In this document: in pieces, positions 1 through 5,940 of the stretch
How positions within the stretch are numbered: position 1 is the first letter of the stretch
Layout: every line of letters begins with the position of its first letter
NCBI GenBank assembly: GCA_020720185.1
Contig: DYPB01000034.1
Coordinates: 1-18,843, forward strand
Reading direction: 5' to 3'
Length of the DNA: 18,843 nt
DNA from: Flavobacterium psychrophilum
GTDB taxonomy: Bacteria > Bacteroidota > Bacteroidia > Flavobacteriales > Flavobacteriaceae
The notes under the pieces: generated by a model
The model's database searches: none
What the model was told of the DNA's origin: nothing
What the model saw: only the letters and a program-made list of their open reading frames with translations
Made by a program: the position numbers and the translations under genes

Positions 1-128
1 TGAGCACTTATTTTTATTGCATTTTGAGTTTTCATAACGAAGTCTAATGCGTAATCTGGGTTAAATATTTTGAGAATTGCCAACTTGGAACAAGCACACA
101 AACTATTTTTCAAAATATTCTCAATAGA
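1..128 (-). pseudogene. 5'-truncated or broken partial reading frame running off the window
   Basis: On the minus strand the frame is open from just after a stop (129-131) to the window edge, about 42 codons. It reads like real protein; for example it contains KIFNPDYALDFVMKTQ. There is no ATG near its upstream end: the only Met is in that peptide, and TTG codons are the only other candidate starts. I read it as a gene that lost its 5' end, or as the tail of a gene whose start has decayed. The product is not recognised. The neighbouring fragment at 168-251 lies on the same strand in a different frame, so both could be remains of one gene. Confidence 0.3.
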
Positions 129-167
129 TTATTTTTAGAACTCATTTTTACTCATATCAACCCAGTG

Positions 168-251
168 TTATTTGCCTTCTTTGGCAAAATCCCAAACATT
201 AAAAATTTCTCTTAATAGTGGCAAAGTTTCAATCTGTTTGCCTATTTGCAT
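168..251 (-). pseudogene. Short coding-like fragment, probable gene tail
   Basis: This minus-strand frame encodes 27 residues from an ATG at 249-251 to a TAA at 168-170. It includes the protein-like stretch LPLLREIFNVWDFAKEGK. Six further sense codons (LRRLVK) precede the ATG before an upstream stop. The length and the sudden start suggest the C-terminal end of a lost gene rather than a functional small protein. The family is not recognised. It sits in AT-rich debris next to the toxin-antitoxin pair. Confidence 0.25.
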
Positions 252-390
252 CTTGACTAACCTACGCAGTTTTTATTGGCATTTTCTTATCCTTTTTTTA
301 AGATATTTTTCAAATAAATCCAACTATTTTATTTTTTCGGGGTTAATACAAATAAAAAATCCGCAATTTACTTATTTTTAAGTAGTTAAA

Positions 391-724
391 ATGTACACAA
401 CAGAAAAGAAATACAAAAAAACGAATTATAACCCACAAAAAATAGTAAAAATATTAATTGAATCTGCCTATCACAAATTTTAAAAATAAAATAATTATAA
501 CACAATCAAGAAAAGAACAAAATGAATTCGACGAAATGATGCGAGAAGAAATAGAAGCGGGGAATCAATTTTCGCAGTATAGTAGTTATCGAGGTTACAA
601 GGCAAGTAATAGAAAAAAGCCATCAGAAAACGAGTAGCCCAAAATAGAATTAATAGAAAGTCAAAAAAAACTACATGATAGAATACATAGAGTAATCGAA
701 AAAAACAGAGAAATAGCATTTTAA
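391..724 (+). pseudogene. Decayed small gene with a frameshift and an in-frame stop
   Basis: An ATG at 391 opens a 30-codon frame beginning MYTTEKKYKK and ending at TAA 481-483. The next frame over is open from 458 and reads coding-like, highly charged sequence (FDEMMREEIEAGNQF) to a TAG at 635-637. After that TAG the same frame continues for 28 charged, possibly coiled-coil codons (KLHDRIHRVIEKNREIAF) to a TAA at 722-724. The simplest reading is one small gene broken by a frameshift and a nonsense mutation. The opposite-strand frame at 495-719 is hydrophobic and looks like its shadow. The product is not recognised; chance open frames in AT-rich DNA remain possible. Confidence 0.3.
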
Positions 725-787
725 TTTACTGCTAGATTCAACGATTATATTTAAAAAATAAATAAATTATCATGTAATATAAATTTG

Positions 788-795
788 TATATTTG
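788..795 (+). promoter_or_regulatory. Probable -7 box of the toxin-antitoxin operon
   Basis: TATATTTG fits the Bacteroidota -7 consensus TAnnTTTG and lies 30 nt before the antitoxin ATG. No TTG was found 17-21 nt upstream, so only half of the promoter is visible. It overlaps the upstream TTG codon that could otherwise be used as a start, which supports starting the antitoxin at 826. Confidence 0.45.
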
Positions 796-825
796 TACCG
801 AATTGGTACACAAAAATTTAAAGTT

Positions 826-1077
826 ATGACAATAGTTAGTAGTAGAGAGTTTAGAGATAATCAAAAAAAATATTTTGATTTGATAGATAATGATGTACAA
901 ATAATCATCCAAAGAGGTAAAAATAAAAGTTACAAATTAGTTCCTGTTTTAGAAAAAGAAACGCTAATGACAGAAACCGAGTTTTATGCTAAAATTGATA
1001 AATCCATCGAACAAGCTAAAAATGGACAGGTTATAAGAATTGCAAAAGAAGATTTTAAAAAGTTTTTAGGCCTATGA
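826..1077 (+). CDS. Antitoxin of the Phd/YefM family
   Basis: This 83-residue protein is the probable antitoxin of a type II toxin-antitoxin pair. In this family the N-terminal fold binds operator DNA as a dimer, and the C-terminal tail wraps around the toxin and blocks it. The N-terminus MTIVSSREFRDNQKKYFDLI matches the usual family start, in which a short strand is followed by a SxxxFRxNxxxxxD helix. The C-terminal half is charged and rich in Lys and Glu, as expected of the toxin-binding tail. I chose the ATG at 826 because the upstream TTG at 793 lies inside the probable promoter. Its last 4 bases overlap the toxin start (ATGA), implying translational coupling. Complexes of this type usually repress their own promoter. 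Confidence 0.85.
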   Translation: MTIVSSREFRDNQKKYFDLIDNDVQIIIQRGKNKSYKLVPVLEKETLMTETEFYAKIDKSIEQAKNGQVIRIAKEDFKKFLGL

Positions 1078-1343
1078 GTTATCATGTAGAATTTTCCATC
1101 CAAGCGGAAACAGATATTACTCTTCTTAAAAAATCAGGAGACAGGGCTGTTTTAAAAAAATTAAAATCCCTTTTAGACGAACTTTCGGAACATCCTCGAA
1201 CAGGAACTGGTCAAATTGAGGTTTTAAAACACTACGAAGAAGAAACTTTTTCAAGAAGGATAAACCGAGAGCATAGGTTAGTTTATCGGGTTTACTGCGA
1301 AACTGTAACCGTACTTATTATTTCAGCGTACGGGCATTATTAA
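1074..1343 (+). CDS. yoeB: YoeB/Txe-type mRNA interferase toxin (RelE superfamily)
   Basis: This 89-residue protein is a ribosome-dependent RNase that in this family cuts mRNA in the A site when the antitoxin is degraded. The key residues of E. coli YoeB appear conserved: Glu49 (E46) in the QIEVLKH stretch, Arg68 (R65) in SRRINREHRLVYRV, and the C-terminal His88-Tyr89 (H83-Y84). The family hallmark ends, HPRTGTGQ and SAYGHY, are also present. The length is normal, so the toxin looks intact. The start overlaps the antitoxin stop. The pair lies next to decayed genes and downstream of a tRNA 3' end, which fits an accessory origin; that last point is inference. Confidence 0.92.
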   Translation: MSYHVEFSIQAETDITLLKKSGDRAVLKKLKSLLDELSEHPRTGTGQIEVLKHYEEETFSRRINREHRLVYRVYCETVTVLIISAYGHY

Positions 1344-1434
1344 ATTGACAAATAGTAAAAACTATTCAATTCAGTTAAAGAAAGAAAAATTTAAAAATCA
1401 TTTAGCCACCCTTTCTACCACTCTTATAAAATCA

Positions 1435-1466
1435 AAAACCTCATAATCAATAGATTATAAGGTTTT
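1435..1466. terminator. Bidirectional terminator between yoeB and tRNA-Leu
   Basis: A 14-bp stem pairs 1435-1448 with 1453-1466 around the loop AATA, with one wobble pair. It has A residues on the left and a T run on the right. It can end tRNA-Leu transcription on the minus strand and toxin-operon transcription on the plus strand. Confidence 0.8.
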
Positions 1467-1470
1467 TTCG

Positions 1471-1550
1471 TACCCGGAGCCGGAGTCGAACCGGCACGGT
1501 TTCCCACAGGTGTTTGAGACCAGCGCGTCTACCAATTCCGCCATCCGGGC
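1471..1550 (-). tRNA. tRNA-Leu, anticodon CAA
   Basis: Read on the minus strand, this folds into a full cloverleaf. The acceptor arms are GCCCGGA and TCCGGGT, with a G-T first pair. The D arm is closed by GCG/CGC, the anticodon loop is CTCAAAC (anticodon CAA, reading UUG), and the T arm is GCCGG-TTCGACT-CCGGC. The extra arm TGGGAAACCGT is longer than in class I tRNAs, as expected for Leu. The discriminator base is A and no CCA is encoded (CGA follows). One oddity is a T-T mismatch at the second anticodon-stem pair, where a Watson-Crick pair is expected. Confidence 0.95.
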
Positions 1551-1660
1551 AATTAGCAGTTATGTATTTGTCAGGTATAAAACCTACATTTACAGACTAA
1601 AAATAACAACAGTTATTTTATCGCTCAAAGAAAAACAAAGCGATTTTCTTTAACACGGTG

Positions 1661-1668
1661 CAAATATA
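1661..1668 (-). promoter_or_regulatory. Probable -7 box for tRNA-Leu
   Basis: On the minus strand this reads TATATTTG, matching TAnnTTTG and followed by GCACC. It lies about 110 nt upstream of the mature tRNA 5' end, leaving a 5' leader that processing would remove. No matching -33 TTG was found. Confidence 0.45.
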
Positions 1669-1733
1669 TATAAAAAAAATAGATTTTCTTAAAAATAATA
1701 AAAAAATATCCTAATTAAATGGAATTTTATTTA

Positions 1734-1741
1734 TAATTTTG
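1734..1741 (+). promoter_or_regulatory. Probable -7 box for prs
   Basis: TAATTTTG matches TAnnTTTG, is followed by CACGC, and lies 45 nt before the prs ATG. No TTG is visible at the -33 spacing. The region between this box and the minus-strand box at 1661-1668 would be a divergent promoter region for tRNA-Leu and prs. Confidence 0.45.
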
Positions 1742-1786
1742 CACGCTGTTAAAAAGTTTGACAACTAACTACATAATAACTATTTG

Positions 1787-2728
1787 ATGACACAACAAGG
1801 ACTAAATGCAAAAATATTTGCTTGTTCTAAAAGTGAATATTTAGCCGCCGAAATTGCGAAATATTATGGTGGCGAATTAGGTAAAGTAGTTTTGAATAGA
1901 TATTCCGATGGTGAATTTGAACCTTCTTACGAAGAGTCAATAAGAGGTTTAAGAGTTTTTATAGTCTGCTCAACTTTTCCGTCAGCAGATAATTTGATGG
2001 AGCTGTTATTAATGATTGATGCAGCAAAACGAGCATCAGCAAGGCATATTACTGCGGTTATTCCTTATTTTGGATATGCCAGACAAGACAGAAAAGACAA
2101 ACCAAGAGTACCGATTGGAGCAAAATTAATTGCCAATATGCTTACAGTAGCTGGTGCTACTAGAATAATGACAATGGATTTACATGCTGATCAAATTCAA
2201 GGTTTTTTTGAAATACCAGTAGATCATTTATTTGCAGCAACTATATTTATTCCTTATATTAAGAAATTAAATTTAGATAATTTGACAATAGCTTCGCCTG
2301 ATTTAGGAGGTTCAAAAAGAGCTTATGCCTATTCTAAATTTTTAGAATCAGAGGTTGTAATTTGTTACAAACAACGAAAAATTGCAAATAAGGTAAGTTT
2401 TATGGAACTTATAGGAGATGTAAAAGGACAAAATGTAATTTTGGTTGATGATATGGTTGATACTGCAGGAACATTAGTAAAAGCAGCAGATTTGATGATG
2501 GAAAAAGGAGCGTTAAGTGTCAGAGCAGTTTGTACTCACGCTATTTTATCTGGAGATGCAATAGAAAATATTGAAAACTCTATGCTAACCGAAATGATAA
2601 TAACAGATTCCATACCTTTGAAAAGACCATCTAACAAGATAAAAGTGCTAAGTTGTGCACCTTTATTTGCCGAAGTAATGCAAATGGTACATCACAACAA
2701 AAGTATAAGTGGCACATTTTTAGTATAA
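1787..2728 (+). CDS. prs: Ribose-phosphate pyrophosphokinase (PRPP synthetase)
   Basis: This cytosolic enzyme of 313 residues makes phosphoribosyl pyrophosphate from ribose 5-phosphate and ATP. PRPP feeds purine, pyrimidine, His, Trp and NAD synthesis. Class I landmarks are present in order: the NRYSDGEF stretch near residue 37, PYFGYARQDRK at 93-103, DLHADQIQGFF at 131-141, PDLGGSKRA at 171-179, and the ribose-phosphate loop DDMVDTAGT at 221-229. Length is normal for the family. The ATG at 1787 is preferred over a TTG one codon upstream. rplY follows after 88 bp on the same strand, a frequent arrangement in Bacteroidota. The two may be co-transcribed, since no terminator is seen between them. 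Confidence 0.97.
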   Translation: MTQQGLNAKIFACSKSEYLAAEIAKYYGGELGKVVLNRYSDGEFEPSYEESIRGLRVFIVCSTFPSADNLMELLLMIDAAKRASARHITAVIPYFGYARQDRKDKPRVPIGAKLIANMLTVAGATRIMTMDLHADQIQGFFEIPVDHLFAATIFIPYIKKLNLDNLTIASPDLGGSKRAYAYSKFLESEVVICYKQRKIANKVSFMELIGDVKGQNVILVDDMVDTAGTLVKAADLMMEKGALSVRAVCTHAILSGDAIENIENSMLTEMIITDSIPLKRPSNKIKVLSCAPLFAEVMQMVHHNKSISGTFLV

Positions 2729-2816
2729 CGAAGCCACTATTCTCTGAAAAGGAAATAAAAAAACTTATAACCTAAACTCAAAAAAGAATTAATAATTAAC
2801 TATATATATTTTTACA

Positions 2817-3422
2817 ATGAAATCGATTACAATTGAAGGATCAGAAAGAGAAAGCGTGGGTAAAGTTGCGACTAAAGCCTTGCGTAATGCTGGAATGGTT
2901 CCTTGCGTGTTATACGGAGGAAATCAAGCAGTTCATTTCTCAGCAGAAGTTATGGCATTTAAAAACTTGGTTTACACCCCAAACGCACACACAGTTGTGA
3001 TTGAATTGGGTTCAAAATCATATAATGCTGTTTTACAAGACATTCAGGTACACCCTGTTAGCGACAAAATTTTACACATTGACTTCTTCGAAATCTTTGA
3101 CAACAAAGAAATTATGATGGAAGTGCCTGTTAGAATTGTTGGTACATCTCCAGGAGTTTTAGGTGGTGGAGTATTGCGTTTAAACACCCGTAGATTAAAA
3201 GTTAAAGCTACACCTAAAAATTTACCTGATTTTATTGATGCAGATATTTCTGAATTAGAAATGGGCAACAAATTGTATGTAACTAAATTGGCATCAGACA
3301 AATACAAATTAATGCACCCAGACAACACCGTTGTTTGTCAAGTAAGAATTTCGAGAGCAGCTATGAAAGCCGCACAAGAAGCCGCAAAAGCTGCAAAAGC
3401 ACCAGCAAAAGGAAAAAAATAA
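2817..3422 (+). CDS. rplY: 50S ribosomal protein L25 (general stress protein Ctc type)
   Basis: This 201-residue protein binds 5S rRNA in the large ribosomal subunit. It is the long TL5/Ctc form. An N-terminal L25 domain (about residues 1-90, including [13 protein letters not shown] and HIDFFE) is followed by a C-terminal beta domain (about 95-180, including [13 protein letters not shown]). It ends in an Ala/Lys-rich tail, [13 protein letters not shown], that probably contacts rRNA. The start at 2817 gives the expected N-terminus [11 protein letters not shown]. It lies downstream of prs. In many relatives pth follows, but here a strong terminator ends the unit and a TerB-family gene follows instead. 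Confidence 0.96.
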   Translation: MKSITIEGSERESVGKVATKALRNAGMVPCVLYGGNQAVHFSAEVMAFKNLVYTPNAHTVVIELGSKSYNAVLQDIQVHPVSDKILHIDFFEIFDNKEIMMEVPVRIVGTSPGVLGGGVLRLNTRRLKVKATPKNLPDFIDADISELEMGNKLYVTKLASDKYKLMHPDNTVVCQVRISRAAMKAAQEAAKAAKAPAKGKK

Positions 3423-3445
3423 ACCTTTTTTTTCAAACCTTTCTT

Positions 3446-3477
3446 AAAAAAGCATCACAAAAGTGGTGCTTTTTTTT
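3446..3477 (+). terminator. Terminator after rplY
   Basis: AGCATCAC (3451-3458) pairs with GTGGTGCT (3463-3470) around an AAAA loop, with one wobble pair. Seven T residues follow on the right and an A run precedes it on the left. It is a classic intrinsic terminator. Confidence 0.9.
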
Positions 3478-3500
3478 AACAACTTTCTTGAAATTCTTTT

Positions 3501-3531
3501 TTTGTATTTAAAACAATAAAACTTATCTTTG
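3501..3531 (+). promoter_or_regulatory. Strong Bacteroidota-type promoter for the TerB-family gene
   Basis: TTTG at 3501-3504, a 19-nt spacer, and TATCTTTG at 3524-3531 match the Bacteroidota primary sigma consensus at both boxes. The expected start of transcription is about 15-20 nt before the ATG at 3555, giving a short leader. Confidence 0.75.
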
Positions 3532-3554
3532 CTTTAACTTAAAAAACAGATATT

Positions 3555-3989
3555 ATGTCATTTTCAGATTTATTTGATAGCGAATTTAAAAACAGAAACA
3601 AAGGTCATTTTTCAGCAATCGTTCGTGTAGCCTATGCAGACGGTGTTTTATCTGATGGTGAAAAATTATTTTTAGACAAATTAGCCATTAATCTTGAAAT
3701 TTCCGAATCAGAATATTCGGAAATTTTAGAAAACCCATTAAAATATCCCATAAATCCACCCTATTTGCACGAACAGAGATTAGAAAGGCTGTATGATTTG
3801 GCTCGAATGGTTCATGTTGATCATCATTTAGGCGACAAACAAGATGTTATGATTAAAAAATTCTGTGTAGCACTTGGTTTTAATTCTGAAAATATAAATA
3901 CTATTGTAGAAAAAGCCATGGATTTAATTGATGATAAAGTAGATTTAGATACATTTTTATCAGAAATGAAACATTCCGATAAAATTTAA
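3555..3989 (+). CDS. TerB-family (tellurite resistance TerB-like) protein
   Basis: This is a small soluble, all-helical protein of 144 residues without a signal peptide or membrane segment. The first half carries the TerB-like acidic motif ADGVLSDGEKLFLDKLA (about residues 28-44). The second half has the related stretch VHVDHHLGDKQ. TerB domains form a helical bundle that can bind metal ions through acidic residues, and they occur far beyond tellurite-resistance operons. No terZ, terC, terD or terE gene is near, so tellurite resistance should not be assumed. It has its own promoter and is separated from rplY by a terminator. The family call is good; the function is unknown. Confidence 0.8.
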   Translation: MSFSDLFDSEFKNRNKGHFSAIVRVAYADGVLSDGEKLFLDKLAINLEISESEYSEILENPLKYPINPPYLHEQRLERLYDLARMVHVDHHLGDKQDVMIKKFCVALGFNSENINTIVEKAMDLIDDKVDLDTFLSEMKHSDKI

Positions 3990-4066
3990 TAGTTATTTAT
4001 AGCTAATCACATTAATTGTTAGCAAACATATAGACTAAACACGAAAAAAATCTACAAAGAAAAATC

Positions 4067-4666
4067 ATGAGAAAAATTTCAGTAATTTTAATTTTATTTT
4101 TTTGTTTAGCCAGTTGTGAAAATTCTGATGATGGAACTTCATCAGGTTTACCAGATATTACAACAGAAGGTAAAAATACTTTTGGCTGTAAAATTGATGG
4201 ACAAATTTTTATTCCAAAACAGAAAATAATTGGTTCTCCATATTCTAATCCTATTTTGAAAGCGACATATGTATATAACCAATACTATTTTAATGGCTAT
4301 CATTTATCAATTTATGCTGATAATGAAGTACTAAAAAAATTTATCTCTATAGAATTAGTTGGAGGCTTAAATCCTCTAGTTGAAGGTAATACCTACCCTA
4401 TTTTAGTTAACCAAGATAATATTATTCATGGCTTTTATGAACATTGGGGAGACACTGTTGATAATGGTAATGGAACTGGATTTACTCCTGTTTATTCGTT
4501 TTACACCGACAATTCGTATTATGGAGAACTAGAAATAATAAAACTTGATACTGTAAATGAAATTATATCTGGACGCTTTTGGTTTAATTGTAAAGAGGTA
4601 AATAGCAATACAATCTCACATTTAACTGAAGGTAGATTTGATTTAAAATATACAACCAGCTTTTAA
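4067..4666 (+). CDS. Small secreted lipoprotein, DUF6252-like
   Basis: This 199-residue protein has a lipoprotein signal: MRKIS, a hydrophobic core, then the lipobox LASC with Cys17 as the lipidated residue. The tail after the Cys is acidic (ENSDDG). The mature part has an early Cys motif, NTFGCKIDGQIF, and a C-terminal end of the type SGRFWFNCKEVN...LTEGRFDLKY. This resembles beta-rich Flavobacteriales lipoproteins of the DUF6252 type; the assignment is by recall and tentative. It probably sits on the periplasmic or outer face of the outer membrane. The function is unknown. It is the only gene inside the cassette-like unit at 4018-4809. No clear TAnnTTTG box precedes it, so it may rely on read-through from the TerB-family gene. 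Confidence 0.7.
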   Translation: MRKISVILILFFCLASCENSDDGTSSGLPDITTEGKNTFGCKIDGQIFIPKQKIIGSPYSNPILKATYVYNQYYFNGYHLSIYADNEVLKKFISIELVGGLNPLVEGNTYPILVNQDNIIHGFYEHWGDTVDNGNGTGFTPVYSFYTDNSYYGELEIIKLDTVNEIISGRFWFNCKEVNSNTISHLTEGRFDLKYTTSF

Positions 4667-4671
4667 AATAC

Positions 4672-4809
4672 GTTTGCTAACAGCGGTTTGCTTCAATGGC
4701 TTGGTTCGGGATTTATTTGGAATAGCAAAGCGGTTTAATTTAAAGTTTTTCTATATTCCTAGGCTTGGTGATAAATCATCGCCACTGAAGCAAGCCTCAA
4801 ACGTTAAAC
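4672..4809 (+). repeat. attC-like long imperfect hairpin
   Basis: GGTTTGCTTCAATGGC (4685-4700) pairs with GCCACTGAAGCAAGCC (4781-4796) over 16 positions, with one wobble and one A-C mismatch. Further in, GATTTAT (4710-4716) pairs with ATAAATC (4771-4777), and GGAATA (4719-4724) with TATTCC (4754-4759). The outer ends are TAAC and GTTA. This nested, interrupted pairing over about 130 nt, with core-like ends, resembles long attC recombination sites. A structural RNA or a family-specific intergenic repeat could look the same. Confidence 0.5.
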
Positions 4810-4826
4810 GCAAGTTTTTTGCAACA

Positions 4827-4861
4827 AAAATCCTCTTTAATTTTAAGTTAAAGAGGATTTT
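4827..4861. terminator. Bidirectional terminator between the lipoprotein gene and the sugar kinase
   Basis: A perfect 14-bp stem pairs 4827-4840 with 4848-4861 around a 7-nt loop (TTTTAAG). It has A residues on the left and Ts on the right. It can end both converging transcripts. Confidence 0.9.
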
Positions 4862-4878
4862 TTATATGGATTATTTGA

Positions 4879-5802
4879 TTACATTTCTATTTCAAACTGG
4901 GTCAAAGCTTTAAATTGTTTTAATCTGTCTGTAAGCTCATTTTTTGTTAGACTAAGCATTCTTTCTGTTCCAAACTTTTCGACACAAAAAGATGCTAAAT
5001 TAGAGCCGTGTATAATAGCGGTTTTCATATTCTCGAACGATACATTTTCGGACTGTGTGATAAATCCTGCAAAACCTCCTGCAAAAGTATCTCCTGCTCC
5101 TGTTGGGTCAAAAACTTCTTCTAATGGCAAGGCTGGTGCGAAAAATATTTCTTTTCCGTGGAAAATTAAAGCACCGTGTTCTCCTTTTTTTATCACTACG
5201 AATTTCGGGCCCATAGTATGTATTTTTGCTGCCGCTTTTACTAATGAATACTCTCCAGATAACTGACGGGCCTCTTCATCGTTTATAGTAATTACATCTA
5301 CTCTTTTAATTACATTCAATAAATCTGGCAAAGCACAATCCATCCAAAAATTCATGGTATCTAAAACGACTAATTTTGGTTTGGTTTCCATTTGGTCTAA
5401 AACCGAACTTTGTACCATTGGGTGGAGGTTGCCTAGCATTACAACATCGGCATTTTTAAAATCTTGAGGTACTTTTGGATTAAAATCTGCTAATACATTT
5501 AGCTCGGTTGCTAATGTATCTCTCGAATTCAAATCGTTGTGGTATCTGCCGCTCCAAAAGAATGTTTTACCGCCTTTAACTATTTCTAATCCAGAGATAT
5601 CGATATTTCTAGCGGTTAATAAATCAAGATATTCCTGTGGAAAATCGTCTCCTACTACCGAAACTATTGCTGATTTTAGGTTAAAATGAGAGGCTGAAAG
5701 ACCTATGAAAGTTCCTGCTCCACCTAATATTTTATCTGTTTTTCCGAAAGGGGTTTCAATAGCATCGAAAGCTACTGTGCCTACTATAAGTAATTTGTTC
5801 AT
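4879..5802 (-). CDS. PfkB-family sugar (ribokinase-like) kinase
   Basis: This 307-residue cytosolic kinase belongs to the ribokinase/PfkB fold, whose members phosphorylate sugars or nucleosides with ATP. The N-terminal substrate region has GGAGTFIGLSA (27-37). The family signature DPTGAGDTFAGGF (232-244) holds the anion hole and the catalytic base Asp238. KKGEHGA (205-211) lies in the nucleotide-binding part. Length is typical. The true substrate cannot be read from the sequence. It is transcribed alone, from a -7 box at 5824-5831 to the terminator at 4827-4861. No sugar-transport or catabolic genes lie beside it to hint at a pathway. Confidence 0.9.
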   Translation of the reverse strand: MNKLLIVGTVAFDAIETPFGKTDKILGGAGTFIGLSASHFNLKSAIVSVVGDDFPQEYLDLLTARNIDISGLEIVKGGKTFFWSGRYHNDLNSRDTLATELNVLADFNPKVPQDFKNADVVMLGNLHPMVQSSVLDQMETKPKLVVLDTMNFWMDCALPDLLNVIKRVDVITINDEEARQLSGEYSLVKAAAKIHTMGPKFVVIKKGEHGALIFHGKEIFFAPALPLEEVFDPTGAGDTFAGGFAGFITQSENVSFENMKTAIIHGSNLASFCVEKFGTERMLSLTKNELTDRLKQFKALTQFEIEM

Positions 5803-5823
5803 TTTTTTAGATTTTTAAAGGTG

Positions 5824-5831
5824 CAAAGATA
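5824..5831 (-). promoter_or_regulatory. Probable -7 box for the PfkB-family kinase
   Basis: On the minus strand this reads TATCTTTG, followed by CACC, 21 nt before the ATG. It matches TAnnTTTG exactly. No TTG lies 17-21 nt upstream. Confidence 0.55.
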
Positions 5832-5889
5832 ATGATTTTTTTTGAATGAAGTTAGAATTCAAATACCCGATTTTAATTTCAATTCAAAA

Positions 5890-5920
5890 AAAATCCTGCT
5901 CATATTTTGAGCAGGATTTT
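5890..5920 (-). terminator. Terminator after the TonB-dependent receptor gene
   Basis: A perfect 13-bp stem pairs 5890-5902 with 5908-5920 around the loop TATTT. On the minus strand it ends in a T run. It lies 20 nt after the receptor stop codon. Confidence 0.9.
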
Positions 5921-5940
5921 GATATAAATTCAATATTAAA

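Larger units (their letters stand above)
4018..4809 (+). mobile_element. Possible integron-type gene cassette carrying one lipoprotein gene
   Basis: The left boundary core GTTAGCAAAC (4018-4027) is an exact reverse complement of GTTTGCTAAC (4672-4681), which starts an attC-like hairpin. The hairpin ends at GTTAAAC (4803-4809), which fits the core consensus GTTRRRY. This is what an integrated cassette should show: its 5' end pairs with its own distal attC arm when circular. The unit is about 785 bp and holds one gene in the usual orientation. No integrase is visible and the left core departs from the consensus. A dispersed intergenic repeat is the main alternative. Confidence 0.4.

Noticed and set aside
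172..381. A 69-codon plus-strand frame
   Set aside because: It has no start context or family resemblance, and the opposite strand (168-251) is the more protein-like reading.
495..719. A 74-codon minus-strand open frame rich in Phe and Leu
   Set aside because: It is the shadow of a charged, coding-like plus-strand frame; the hydrophobic composition is what antisense of Lys/Glu-rich, AT-rich coding sequence gives.
793..825. Extended N-terminus of the antitoxin from a TTG codon
   Set aside because: The TTG lies inside the TATATTTG promoter box, and the ATG at 826 gives the normal family N-terminus.
3555..3989. Tellurite-resistance operon
   Set aside because: Only a TerB-like domain is present; no other ter gene is in the window.
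4674..4913. A 79-codon plus-strand frame after the lipoprotein gene
   Set aside because: It runs through the attC-like hairpin and the bidirectional terminator and into the 3' end of the kinase gene, so it is not a gene.
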